Below are positions 26,606 through 35,408 of a stretch of DNA of 64,000 bases, one piece after another. Source of the stretch: Bacteroides sp. (GTDB lineage: Bacteria; Bacteroidota; Bacteroidia; Bacteroidales; Bacteroidaceae); contig JAJBTC010000208.1 in NCBI GenBank assembly GCA_020861095.1, forward strand, positions 1 through 64,000, given 5' to 3'. How positions within the stretch are numbered: position 1 is the first letter of the stretch; the number at the start of each line of letters is the position of its first letter. Below the pieces are notes generated by a model that saw only the letters and a list, made by a program, of their open reading frames with translations, was not told where the DNA came from and did no database searches. A program made the translations under genes and the position numbers.

Positions 26606-28938
26606 ATGAAAATCCGTTCTTTTTTCCTGTGTATAATGCTGATCCGTATGGTTCTTCCGCTGACAGCCCAATCTATCTGGAACCGTTCTCATCTGGAGCA
26701 GGTGAAAGCCTCTGTGACGGCTCCTGCCTACGTGGCATCTTACGAAGCGCTGACACAAGAGGCCGACCAGCTGCTGGATGTACACCCCCTTTCGGTAATG
26801 ATGAAAGAGAAGACACCGGCCAGCGGCAACAAACACGACTACATGAGCCAGGCGCGCTACTACTGGCCCGATCCCTCCCGGCCCGACGGCAGACCCTATG
26901 TGGAACGGGACGGTGTGTCCAACCCGGAACTGGAAAAGCTGGACCGGGTACGGCTGGGACAAACGGCCGACCGGGTGATCACGCTTTCCCTGGCCTGGTA
27001 CTTCAGCGGAGAGGAAAAATACGCCGGCAAAGCCACGGAACTGTTGCGGGTATGGTTCCTCAACCAAGATACCCGGATGAATCCGAACCTGACCTACGCA
27101 CAGGTGGCACCGGGACACAACAACGACCGGGGTCGCTGCTACGGCGTACTGGATGCCTACTCGTTTGTAGAAATGCTGGATGCCGTGCAACTATTGGAAG
27201 ATTCCAGGTCTTTCACTTCGTCCGACGCGCGCCAGCTGAAAGCCTGGTTCGGGAAACTCCTCGACTGGATGCTTACCAGTGAGCAGGGGATAGACGAAGG
27301 CAGGCAGGCCAACAACCACAGCACGGCCTACGATGCCCAGGTAATAGCTTATGCCCTGTATACAGGCAAAAAGGAGGTGGCCATACGTGTACTGAACGAG
27401 TTTCCGGAAAAAAGGATCTTTACCCAGATCGAACCGGACGGCCGCCAGCCCCACGAACTCCGACGGACGCTGGCCTTCGGCTACTCGCAGTACAACCTGA
27501 GACACATGATCGATATCTTCGAAATGGGACATAAGACCGGCGTCTCTATCGAAAATTCCGTTTCCACCGACGGACGGAGTTTCTACAAAGCCATGGATTT
27601 CCTGGCACAGTATATGGGCAAAGAGGTGAATGAATGGCCTTACCAGCAGATCAGCGACTGGGACGGGAAACAACAGGAATTCGCTCAGGATCTCTACCGC
27701 ACCTGGCTCTTCACTCCCGACCGGAAAGAGTATCTTCGTATGTACCGTGAAAACCGCCGGATCAACCGCAAAGACCGCTTCCATCTGCTCTATTTCCAAC
27801 CCACTTCCGTGGACCACGCTTTTGCCTTTGCCGATGTTCAACTGCGGCTGGCTATGCAGCGTACAGAGCAGGCCAAAAAGGAATACACAGGCAACCGCCG
27901 TTTGGTAGAGCCGCGGACTATAGAAAAGGACGGCAGTCTGCGTCTGATAGGGGCTCACGACTGGTGTTCGGGATTCTTTCCGGGAGCACTCTGGCACATG
28001 TATGCTTATGCCAACGAAAACTACTGGCGCGAACAGGCCGTATCTTATACCTGGCCCCTGGAAGAGGTAAAATGGCACCGGGGCACACATGACCTGGGCT
28101 TCATGGTCTATTGTTCGTTCGGGAAAGCACACGAATTCACCGGGGAACAATCGTACCGGGATGTGGTGATGCAGGCGGCAAAAACCCTGAGCAGCCGCTA
28201 CCATCCTCAGGTGAAAGCCATCCGCTCGTGGGATTTCAACCGACAGGTATGGCAGTATCCGGTGATCATCGATAATATGCTCAATCTGGAAATGCTTTTC
28301 CGCGCCACACAGATCTCAGGCGACTCTGTTTATCATCAGATAGCGGTGAACCATGCCAACACCACGATGCAACATCATTTCCGGAATGACTACTCCTCCT
28401 ACCACGTAGTAGATTACGATACGCTGACCGGGGATGTACGTCTGAAAGGTACCCATCAGGGTCATGCGGATGACTCTTTCTGGAGCCGTGGACAGGCGTG
28501 GGGCATGTATGGCTACACGCTATGCTATCGGTTCACCCGGGACCCGGCCTACCTGCGTCAGGCAGAAGCCATCACCGACTTTTTCTATGGCCTATCGGAT
28601 ATGCCTGAGGACCAGATCCCTTATTGGGATATGAAAGACCCACAGATACCCAACGCGCCGCGCGATGCTTCGGCAGCAGCGATCTTTGCTTCCGGTCTGT
28701 ACGAACTATCGACCTATGTGACCGGAGAAAAAGCGACCCGCTACCGCAAACTGGCCGACACGATTGTAGAAAATCTGTCCAATGACTATCAGGCGGAACC
28801 GGGAACTCATTACGGATTCCTTCTGCTCCATTCCACCGGACATCATCCGGGGGGGACGAGATCGATGTACCCATTGTATATGCAGATTATTACTACTTAG
28901 AAGCCCTGAGCCGTAAAGAGTGTCTGGACATGAAATAA
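26606..28938 (+). CDS. Fused alginate-lyase-fold lyase + GH88 unsaturated glucuronyl hydrolase (frameshifted near C-terminus)
   Basis: A signal peptide (about 1-22) is followed by two catalytic domains. Residues about 30-410 match the alginate-lyase (PF05426) alpha-toroid, with HDYMSQARYYWPDP and the ANNHSTAYD catalytic Asn-His segment. Residues about 425-750 match GH88, with THDLGF (D496) and IIDNMLN (D556) spaced like the catalytic Asp pair. The lyase would cut a uronate polymer by beta-elimination and GH88 would hydrolyse the unsaturated end, so the fusion couples sequential steps. As read, the frame stops at 28900 after GHHPGG. One added G in the G7 run at 28849-28855 restores 27 conserved residues (DEIDVPIVYADYYYLEALSR...) and a stop at 28936-28938. 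I start at 26606, where the signal peptide begins. Confidence 0.85.
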
Positions 28939-28943
28939 GAGTT

Positions 28944-29095
28944 TTCTACTTAGAGTTTTTACATTTGTTGCCTTCACGCCTTCACACCTACAGACAAAAA
29001 ATTGATTCTAAAAGTCTTAAGTGTGAAGGCAGACTGTTTTTTGTGCTTTCACCTTACTTTCACGCCTTCACCGTGTCTCGTCCTGGTTTTGGTTG
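28944..29095 (+). repeat. GTGAAGGC element, left copy
   Basis: This matches the reverse complement of 30379-30530 at both ends (CTTAGAGTTTTT ... TCTCGTCCTGGTTT) and in the repeated GCCTTCAC units. Internally GCCTTCACAC (28978-28987) pairs with GTGTGAAGGC (29021-29030), followed by TTTTTT, so it could also end the PUL1 transcript. Confidence 0.75.
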
Positions 29096-29259
29096 TTCTT
29101 CTTCACTTTAGTTGAAAAAATAAAGGTTGAGCTATTATCTGTATGATCTGTTAAAAATTCCTGCAGGGATCACCCATACATTATACAATATACTAAATAA
29201 ATAGATGCTCACCATTCATTGTATACCTGCTATTCCGGTAACTTGCAGAGACGAGAAAA

Positions 29260-29299
29260 GATTTACGATTGGACGATGTACGATGTACGATGTACGATT
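29260..29299. repeat. Heptamer array GATTTAC/GATGTAC
   Basis: GATTTACGATTGGACGATGTAC... with three GATGTAC units, the same family as the arrays at 3391, 6135 and 47127. Confidence 0.85.
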
Positions 29300-29323
29300 C
29301 AAAATAGATGATAGCACACAGTG

Positions 29324-29469
29324 GTAGAGACGCATAGTTGCGTCTCAGCACACCGAATGGGAAGGCATAGACTCATGCGGGATGTCTATTTTTTGTTAAA
29401 CCCGCACCGCGGAGACGTACGCTCCGGGGTTGGACCTGCACCGTGAAGACGCACGCCGTGCGTCTCTAC
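29324..29469. repeat. GAGACGC inverted-repeat element, copy B
   Basis: The left end GTAGAGACGCATAGTTGCG and the right end GCACGCCGTGCGTCTCTAC match copy A at 360-455, and a degenerate inner part is present. It is nested between the heptamer array at 29260 and the inverted unit at 29748. Confidence 0.75.
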
Positions 29470-29747
29470 AGGTAATCCCCTTCTCTGTAGAGGGAATAAG
29501 AAAAAATCATCTTATGGACCACGTTTAGATACAGAGTATACCCTCTCTCTGCAACACGACCGGGCATGATACAGACAATGAGTCAGGCACACTTACTTAT
29601 TTAAAATTATCTTACATACAATATAGTGTAAAGACACCTATAAAATTTGCCTGTTGAGGTTTTCGAACCTATACTTCCTCTATTTTCAATCGTAATTAGC
29701 TTTTCTGACCGTTGGTCGACGAAGTGAATCAACGGTTCGTACAGCCG

Positions 29748-29760
29748 TCAATCGTAAATC
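29748..29760. repeat. Inverted heptamer remnant
   Basis: TCAATCGTAAATC is the reverse orientation of the GATTTAC family. It follows ACCGTTGGTCGAC at about 29709, the motif also found between the arrays at 6135 and 6495. Confidence 0.5.
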
Positions 29761-29990
29761 TCTTTGTGTCTACAGAGGATTTTATATAAACTCATTGGGA
29801 GCATTTATTTACATATCCGTCTTCTCCATCAAAAAACGGATTATTCTTTTATCATCTTTTCACTGCTCTGCCTTTCCGGAATATTTCATTAGAGATATAT
29901 ACCCGACCTTTTTCAGGTAAAGTAAATACAAACATCGTTGAATGACTGTCAACACACAGGAAACGATCTGCTCATATACGGATACGTTCA

Positions 29991-30075
29991 TGATCCCACG
30001 CCGTGAAATGTGTTGTTTCACGGCATGGGATGTATGGTTTTACGTCGTGGGACGTGTCGTCCCACGACGTGGGAT
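29991..30075. repeat. CCCACG nested-hairpin element
   Basis: Outer arms GATCCCACG (29991-29999) and CGTGGGATC (30067-30075) enclose two further hairpins: CCGTGAAA/TTTCACGG, and GTCGTGGGAC (30043-30052) with GTCCCACGAC (30058-30067). This is the same plan of terminal arms around two inner hairpins as the GAGACGC element. Confidence 0.75.
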
Positions 30076-30378
30076 CGCGAACTTACCATTGACCAGACAA
30101 TACCATGCCCTGCAAAGAGCATCCGGATATAGGAGAGCCCCGACCCGTACAGCATACTCGGACTAAGTCTTCAATCACGATGCCTGTTGGGTACCCTCTT
30201 TAGAGTGTAAAGCGTACGCCATACACACTTCTCTATCGTCTACAGCTTCGTGTGTTACTGCTCACTTACTGCATCGATCCCTGGTCCAGGAATCAGGAAC
30301 GATAAGCTGGCCATCAAACTGATTTTCAACGAAAGGGAAGAAAAACCACCTATAACAGGATGAATCCATTGAACCAGT

Positions 30379-30530
30379 CAACCCAAACCAGGACGAGACA
30401 GGTGAAGGCATGAAAGCACGGTGAAGGCAGAAAAACAGTTCTGCCTTCACATGTAATTCAAACATTATCAATATAATATATCCTATGGTGAAGGCGTGAA
30501 GGCAAAAATGTGAAAAACTCTAAGTAAAAG
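30379..30530 (-). repeat. GTGAAGGC element, right copy (inverted)
   Basis: The reverse complement reads like 28944-29095: TTACTTAGAGTTTTT at one end and GTCTCGTCCTGGTTTGGGTTG at the other, with several GCCTTCAC units between. The two copies bound about 1.3 kb. Confidence 0.75.
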
Positions 30531-30719
30531 ATCAATCTACAAATTCCCTGATTCCATCGAAACCACTTACTCAGAAGATACACTATGCGGCACCCCACAG
30601 AGAAAGAAATTCTATGAATACCTCCTATTGTACGGATTTTATTAACCTTCCGGAACGTATAGACAATAAAATGGGACCTATTTTATAGAATTGTGCACCT
30701 TAACGTACCCGTTATTTGT

Positions 30720-30727
30720 TATCTTTG
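30720..30727 (+). promoter_or_regulatory. -7 box upstream of uxuB
   Basis: TATCTTTG is an exact TAnnTTTG match 55 bases before the uxuB ATG. Confidence 0.6.
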
Positions 30728-30782
30728 CTTCCACTTCCTTGTAAGTAAACCATCATTCATAACTTTAAATAACTGAATTACC

Positions 30783-31595
30783 ATGGCAAATCTATTTGAT
30801 GTAACCGGAAAGGTTGTTGTGATTACCGGGGGGACCGGTGTATTGGGAAAAGCCATTGCCTCTCATCTGGCCGAAGAAGGAGCCAGTGTCGTGATCCTCG
30901 GCCGCAAAGCGGAAGTGGGTAACGAGATCGTGGAAGAGATCCGTAAGAAAGGCGGTGAAGCTATGTTCTTAGTTACCGATGTACTCAACCGGAAAATCCT
31001 GGAACAGAATCTTGCTGATATTCTGAAGGCTTACGGCCGTGTGGATGCACTGCTCAACGCGGCAGGGGGCAATATGCCGGGAGCTACCATCGCTCCTACA
31101 GGGACTTTCTTCGATCTGAACATTGAAGATTTTCAGAAAGTACTGGATCTGAACCTGACCGGTACGGTATTGCCTACCCAGGTATTCCTGGCTCCTATGG
31201 TAGCGCAGAAACAGGGATGTATCGTGAACTTCTCTTCCATGGCGGCCTTCCGGCCGATGACACGTGTAGCCGGATATGCCGCGGCCAAAGCGGGGATCTC
31301 CAACTTCACCCGGTTCATGTCTACGGAGGTAGCCACCAAATTTGGCCCGGGTATCCGCGTGAACGCCATTGCCCCGGGATTCTTCCTGACGGAACAGAAC
31401 CGCGCGTTGCTGACCCACCCGGACGGAACCTATACCGACCGTGGACAGAGTGTGATCCGGCAGACTCCTTTCGGACGTTTCGGATGTGCCGAAGAGCTTT
31501 GCGGTACCATCCAGTATCTCATCAGTGATGCCTCCAGTTTTGTAACGGGTACGGTAGCCGTAGTAGACGGTGGATTCGAATCTTTTGCCATGTAA
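30783..31595 (+). CDS. uxuB: SDR-type D-fructuronate (D-mannonate) oxidoreductase
   Basis: A 270-residue short-chain dehydrogenase. The nucleotide-binding motif TGGTGVLGKAI is at residues 15-25, NAAGG is at about 92, and the catalytic YAAAK is at about 165 with Ser in VNFSSMAAF. It would reduce D-fructuronate to D-mannonate with NAD(P)H in the cytoplasm. The specific function is inferred from the next gene, uxuA, and from the Bacillus-type UxuB, which is also an SDR. By fold alone it could be another sugar-acid dehydrogenase. A 90-base gap precedes uxuA and no terminator is evident in it, so the two form a glucuronate operon beside PUL1. Confidence 0.82.
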   Translation: MANLFDVTGKVVVITGGTGVLGKAIASHLAEEGASVVILGRKAEVGNEIVEEIRKKGGEAMFLVTDVLNRKILEQNLADILKAYGRVDALLNAAGGNMPGATIAPTGTFFDLNIEDFQKVLDLNLTGTVLPTQVFLAPMVAQKQGCIVNFSSMAAFRPMTRVAGYAAAKAGISNFTRFMSTEVATKFGPGIRVNAIAPGFFLTEQNRALLTHPDGTYTDRGQSVIRQTPFGRFGCAEELCGTIQYLISDASSFVTGTVAVVDGGFESFAM

Positions 31596-31685
31596 TCCGT
31601 CGGTCAAAAAAATCAGTTAAACAAATAACCCTACAGAGCAGCAAGGTCTCCACGGCTATGCTGTTCTTTACAAAATAGTAGACTT

Positions 31686-32855
31686 ATGTATCTTTCTGAA
31701 CAAACCTGGCGTTGGTACGGTCCCAATGACCCCGTGAGCCTGTGGGACATCCGGCAAGCCGGAGTCACCGGAGTAGTAACCGCGCTTCATCACATTCCCA
31801 ACGGGGAAGTATGGACAGTGGAAGAGATCCTGAAACGAAAAGCAGAGCTAAAAGCTGCCGGACTGAAATGGTCTGTAGTGGAGAGTGTACCCGTACACGA
31901 ATACATCAAAACACAAACCGGAGACTTCCAAACGTATATAGAGAACTACAAGCAGAGTATCCGTAACCTGGGTGCCTGCGATATCCGTACAGTGACGTAC
32001 AATTTCATGCCCGTGCTGGACTGGACACGTACCGACCTGGCCTATGAACTACCCGACGGCTCACGCGCCCTGCGCTTCGAACGGGCTGCCTACGTAGCCT
32101 TCGACCTCTATCTGTTGAAACGTCCCGGTGCGGAAGCCGAATACAGCGATAAAGAGAAGGCCAGAGCCAAAGCCCGTCTCGACCGTATGACGGAACAGGA
32201 AAAAAACCGTCTGATACGCAATATGATCGCCGGACTGCCTGGCTCGGAAGAGAGTTTCACCCTGGAGCAATTTCAACGGGAACTGGATCGGTATAACGAT
32301 ATCACGGCAGATCGTCTGCGTCAGAACCTGATCTATTTTCTGAAAGAAGTAACTCCTGTGGCAGAAGAGGCCGGTGTACACCTGGTAATCCACCCCGACG
32401 ACCCTCCTTATCCGATCCTGGGACTGCCCCGCATCCTGAGCAGAGAAGAGGACTTCCAGGCCTTGATCGAAGCCGTACCCAGTGCAGCCAACGGACTTTG
32501 CCTCTGTACCGGCTCTTTCGGGGTCTCCTCTGCCAATGACCTGACCGGGATGATGAGACGGTTTGCCGACCGCATCCATTTTGTCCACCTCCGCAGTACA
32601 CAACGCGATGAAGAGGGAAATTTCTATGAAGCCAATCACCTCGAAGGAGATGTGGATATGTATGAAGTAATGAAAGCCTTTCTGGAATTGCAGCAAAAAC
32701 GTCAGCAGTCTATACCGATGCGCCCCGACCATGGACATCAGATGGTAGACGACCTCAAGAAGCAGACCAATCCGGGGTACTCCTGTATCGGACGTCTGCG
32801 CGGAATAGCTGAGTTGCGCGGACTGGAGATGGGGATTGCGCGTTCTCTGAAATAA
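31686..32855 (+). CDS. uxuA: Mannonate dehydratase
   Basis: A 389-residue cytoplasmic enzyme that dehydrates D-mannonate to 2-keto-3-deoxy-D-gluconate, the third step of glucuronate catabolism. The family motifs are visible: [19 protein letters not shown] at the start, [13 protein letters not shown], the metal-binding HPDDPP (about 238), [15 protein letters not shown] and MRPDHGHQ. The length is normal. It ends 25 bases before a strong terminator. Together with uxuB and the lyase/GH88 enzyme of PUL1, it indicates that glucuronate is a released product. Confidence 0.95.
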   Translation: MYLSEQTWRWYGPNDPVSLWDIRQAGVTGVVTALHHIPNGEVWTVEEILKRKAELKAAGLKWSVVESVPVHEYIKTQTGDFQTYIENYKQSIRNLGACDIRTVTYNFMPVLDWTRTDLAYELPDGSRALRFERAAYVAFDLYLLKRPGAEAEYSDKEKARAKARLDRMTEQEKNRLIRNMIAGLPGSEESFTLEQFQRELDRYNDITADRLRQNLIYFLKEVTPVAEEAGVHLVIHPDDPPYPILGLPRILSREEDFQALIEAVPSAANGLCLCTGSFGVSSANDLTGMMRRFADRIHFVHLRSTQRDEEGNFYEANHLEGDVDMYEVMKAFLELQQKRQQSIPMRPDHGHQMVDDLKKQTNPGYSCIGRLRGIAELRGLEMGIARSLK

Positions 32856-32880
32856 GCATTCCAAATGCCTGTTATACGAA

Positions 32881-32913
32881 AAAGGGTTGTTATATTTTTT
32901 ATATCAACCCTTT
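32881..32913. terminator. Terminator after uxuA, probably bidirectional
   Basis: AAAGGGTTG (32881-32889) pairs perfectly with CAACCCTTT (32905-32913), and the inner TTATA/TATAT can extend the stem. It lies between convergent uxuA and the PUL2 lipoprotein. Confidence 0.75.
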
Positions 32914-32942
32914 AATTTCTTAAGAAGTTTGCTTATCTTCTA

Positions 32943-33446
32943 TCACCACTTCTCATCCCATGTCTGGTAACCGTAGTTGCCATTTAAAATCCCTCTATAT
33001 AGAAATACTTTTTTCTCAGTTTTCGCATTATAGTCTTTATTCACGACAATGGATTTGGAAGAGGCTCCCTGTACAAGACCATTATAAGATGTCAGTACAA
33101 CAAATAAAGTATACTTTCCATGTGGAATATCTTCCAGGATGTGTGCGGATACAGAAGTCGGAGACTTGAAAAGATATTTCTCAGTACTTCCATCTGTATA
33201 GGTTATCAAATTTTCCCGATACACGGAACTTAGGCTTTTTGATGTATCTATTTGTTTGCTTGCATCATCAAATAAGTAAACATAGGATTTGGTTATCTCC
33301 GGGTTAGCCAACTCCTCCGCATCCTCCGGAGAATACTGAGTATATACATTTACAAAGAATGTTTCTTCTTTAGAATTGTCATCACTACTACAAGCGGTAA
33401 GTAACATAGCGAAAAGCATTAAAATAAATAGATTTGTTTTCATCAT
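32943..33446 (-). CDS. Small surface lipoprotein of unknown function
   Basis: A 167-residue protein. The lipobox LLTACSSDDN (C19) with Ser/Asp residues after the Cys fits the export signal of surface lipoproteins in Bacteroidota. The rest is predicted beta-rich (YVYLFDDASKQ, GKYTLFVVLTSYNGLVQG), like a carbohydrate-binding or fimbrial-type fold, but I recognise no family. The gene is clearly more AT-rich than the PUL2 genes upstream, which suggests a different origin. It lies 428 bases downstream of GH5 on the same strand and may be an outlying member of PUL2 or unrelated. Confidence 0.65.
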   Translation of the reverse strand: MMKTNLFILMLFAMLLTACSSDDNSKEETFFVNVYTQYSPEDAEELANPEITKSYVYLFDDASKQIDTSKSLSSVYRENLITYTDGSTEKYLFKSPTSVSAHILEDIPHGKYTLFVVLTSYNGLVQGASSKSIVVNKDYNAKTEKKVFLYRGILNGNYGYQTWDEKW

Positions 33447-33874
33447 GATTTTGTTTTTGTAATAAAAATATATGATTAAGATAATAGTTTATTGGAAAAG
33501 TATTTATTATTCTATACTTCATAGTCGCAGGACATATCCTATTAGTTAAGCGAATGCAAATATAGTATATATTTTAACATATACAAAAAATAGATACATA
33601 AGACTAACATCTTGCATAAATTATTGTGTGACAACCTGAACAAATTTATTATTATCCTAATAAATCTGACGACTCTTTAGAGAGTATTCTTATATATACC
33701 TTTACTAAAAAGAAAAAGCCATCTCTTTACAAAGAAACAGCTTTCTCATGAACATTCATAATATCTATTGAAAGTAATGACCCACACACCTATATGTGGC
33801 ATTTCCTTCCGTATAAATGGAAACTATGTATAGATATACATTATTCTTTTATATTCGGCTAAATACCCGGAAAA
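33447..33874. other. AT-rich intergenic region
   Basis: This 428-base, AT-rich stretch lies between GH5 and the small lipoprotein gene. I see no gene, clear promoter match or strong hairpin. The base composition resembles that of the lipoprotein gene. Confidence 0.5.
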
Positions 33875-35125
33875 TCAGGGTTGAAGGCCCAAGGCCTGAA
33901 CATAGTTCTCCTGGATCACACAATTTTGGAACCGGCAAGCCTCGATGAAATCGGTCATTGCCTTTCTGACTATCTGCTGGTCGGGACGGGCATCACGTAT
34001 TTCTTTATACGTTCCGCGAGGTGCTTCCGCAAATTCCATGATCACGGTCCAGTTTTCCGGAGGAGTGATCCCGATGAAAGAAGAGCCATCCATCTTTTTA
34101 TAGGGCCAGAAGGTCCAGCCGATATTGTTTTCTTCCATGGCCTGACAGAAAGCGTTCATCCATTCGTCGGTATTGTGTCCGATCTCTCCCATGTACATAG
34201 GCAGATTGACACTGTCGCGGAATTCGATAAAATCCCGGATTGCATCCGCGGTAGGTTCGCCTCCGTAGCGGTGGCAGGTATACATGATCTTATCGTCGTT
34301 GAAAGGTTTGTTGCGCAAAGGATTGAAATTCCCATTCCACTGCGAACCTCCCAACAGAATGATGTGGTTGTTATCTACTTCACGGATAGCGTCTATACCG
34401 AGCTGATATACGTGTGCCAGTTTCCCATTCAACTCTTCCATATTCTCGAAATAGGGAGCGATAGGCTCATTAAATAGCTCATAACCCAGGATGATGGGTT
34501 CATCCCTGTAATAGGCCGCGATCTTCTTCCAGATATCGCAGTATAGTTGCTGACTGGTTTCGCTTTCGAACAACCAGGGATAGCCGTAACTGTCGTCGAT
34601 ATTGTCACCGGTCTGTCCACCCGGAGCATCGTGCATATCTAAGATCAGATACAGTCCCTCTTCCCGACACCAGTTTACGACTGAATCCACACGGGCAAAT
34701 CCATCCTGATTGGCTGTAAGTCCCATATAATCTTCATCCGTAAATAACTTGTAATGGAAAGGAAGACGCACGGTATTGCTGCCTGTACGTTTGATAAAAC
34801 GAAGGTCTTCCCGGGTAATGTAGTTGTCTTTGAAAGCACGCCAGAATTCGGCAGTAAAATCCGGGCCCACCATTTCACAGAACATATCATTGATAAAACG
34901 ATACGAGTTGGCTTTGTTGAAGCGGAACATATATCCTTCCGGATTGAGCCAGTTGCCCAGGTTGGTGCCTTTAATGAAGAATGGACTACCGTCGGACAGC
35001 ATCAAATCCGGTCCGTTGACCGTAATAAAGCCTGTGACCCGGGGTTCTGTTTCCTGTTTTTCAGACGTACAGGAAATTACAACAGAGCAGAAAAGCAATA
35101 AAATACCATACCAAAGGTTTTTCAT
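33875..35125 (-). CDS. Glycoside hydrolase family 5 lipoprotein (beta-glucanase type)
   Basis: A 416-residue lipoprotein (VVISCTSEK, C19). The TIM barrel begins with PFFIKGTNLGNWL, and the GH5 acid/base is E220 in ELFNEP with nucleophile E314 in MYMGEIG. WTFWPYKKMDG completes the active-site wall. GH5 enzymes cleave beta-linked glucans or mannans. With GH30 and a glucan-type binding protein in the same locus, a beta-glucan endo-hydrolase is the best guess. It is probably on the cell surface or in the periplasm. It has its own -7 box and is separated from the upstream binding-protein gene by a terminator hairpin. Confidence 0.87.
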   Translation of the reverse strand: MKNLWYGILLLFCSVVISCTSEKQETEPRVTGFITVNGPDLMLSDGSPFFIKGTNLGNWLNPEGYMFRFNKANSYRFINDMFCEMVGPDFTAEFWRAFKDNYITREDLRFIKRTGSNTVRLPFHYKLFTDEDYMGLTANQDGFARVDSVVNWCREEGLYLILDMHDAPGGQTGDNIDDSYGYPWLFESETSQQLYCDIWKKIAAYYRDEPIILGYELFNEPIAPYFENMEELNGKLAHVYQLGIDAIREVDNNHIILLGGSQWNGNFNPLRNKPFNDDKIMYTCHRYGGEPTADAIRDFIEFRDSVNLPMYMGEIGHNTDEWMNAFCQAMEENNIGWTFWPYKKMDGSSFIGITPPENWTVIMEFAEAPRGTYKEIRDARPDQQIVRKAMTDFIEACRFQNCVIQENYVQALGLQP

Positions 35126-35186
35126 CGTGGTAAAATTTAAGTAATTGAAATAAACGAACTGAATCAGGTATTTGTGTTAACCTTCT

Positions 35187-35194
35187 CAAAATTA
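35187..35194 (-). promoter_or_regulatory. -7 box upstream of GH5
   Basis: TAATTTTG on the minus strand fits TAnnTTTG, 62 bases before the ATG at 35125. Confidence 0.45.
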
Positions 35195-35336
35195 ACGATA
35201 ACCTATACTTATGTAAAGAGGAAGGAAGAGAATAGTAGTTAGAATTAAAAGTAATCTGCTAATAATAAATATTTTATCCGATACAAACTATTTAAAAAAG
35301 TAGTAAGGAAAGAATGGTGTATTTTTGTAGTAATAT

Positions 35337-35390
35337 GGCATACAGACCATATATAAAGCTGTTTGCGCTTTCTATATTTGTCTGTATGCC
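35337..35390 (-). terminator. Terminator hairpin after the PUL2 binding-protein gene
   Basis: GGCATACAGAC (35380-35390 on the minus strand) pairs with GTCTGTATGCC (35347-35337 on the minus strand), with an inner AAAGC/GCTTT stem. It starts about 20 bases after the stop at 35409. There is no long T run. Confidence 0.6.
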
Positions 35391-35408
35391 TTAATATATA
35401 ATTAATTA

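Larger units (their letters stand above)
28939..30782. other. Gene-free repeat island downstream of PUL1
   Basis: This 1.84-kb interval holds no gene that I can support. It contains an inverted pair of ~150-base GTGAAGGC elements, a pair of GATTTAC/GATGTAC heptamer arrays, a GAGACGC element and a CCCACG nested-hairpin element. The last ~250 bases carry the uxuB promoter. A 74-codon ORF at 29942-30166 lies across the hairpin element and looks accidental. Confidence 0.7.

Noticed and set aside
29942-30166. 74-codon ORF in the repeat island
   Set aside because: It runs through the nested hairpin element; the protein has no family features and no -7 box or ribosome site is evident.
28939-30782. 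Insertion sequence or transposase remnant in the island
   Set aside because: No transposase-like reading frame or DDE/HUH motif is present in any frame; only non-coding repeats are visible.
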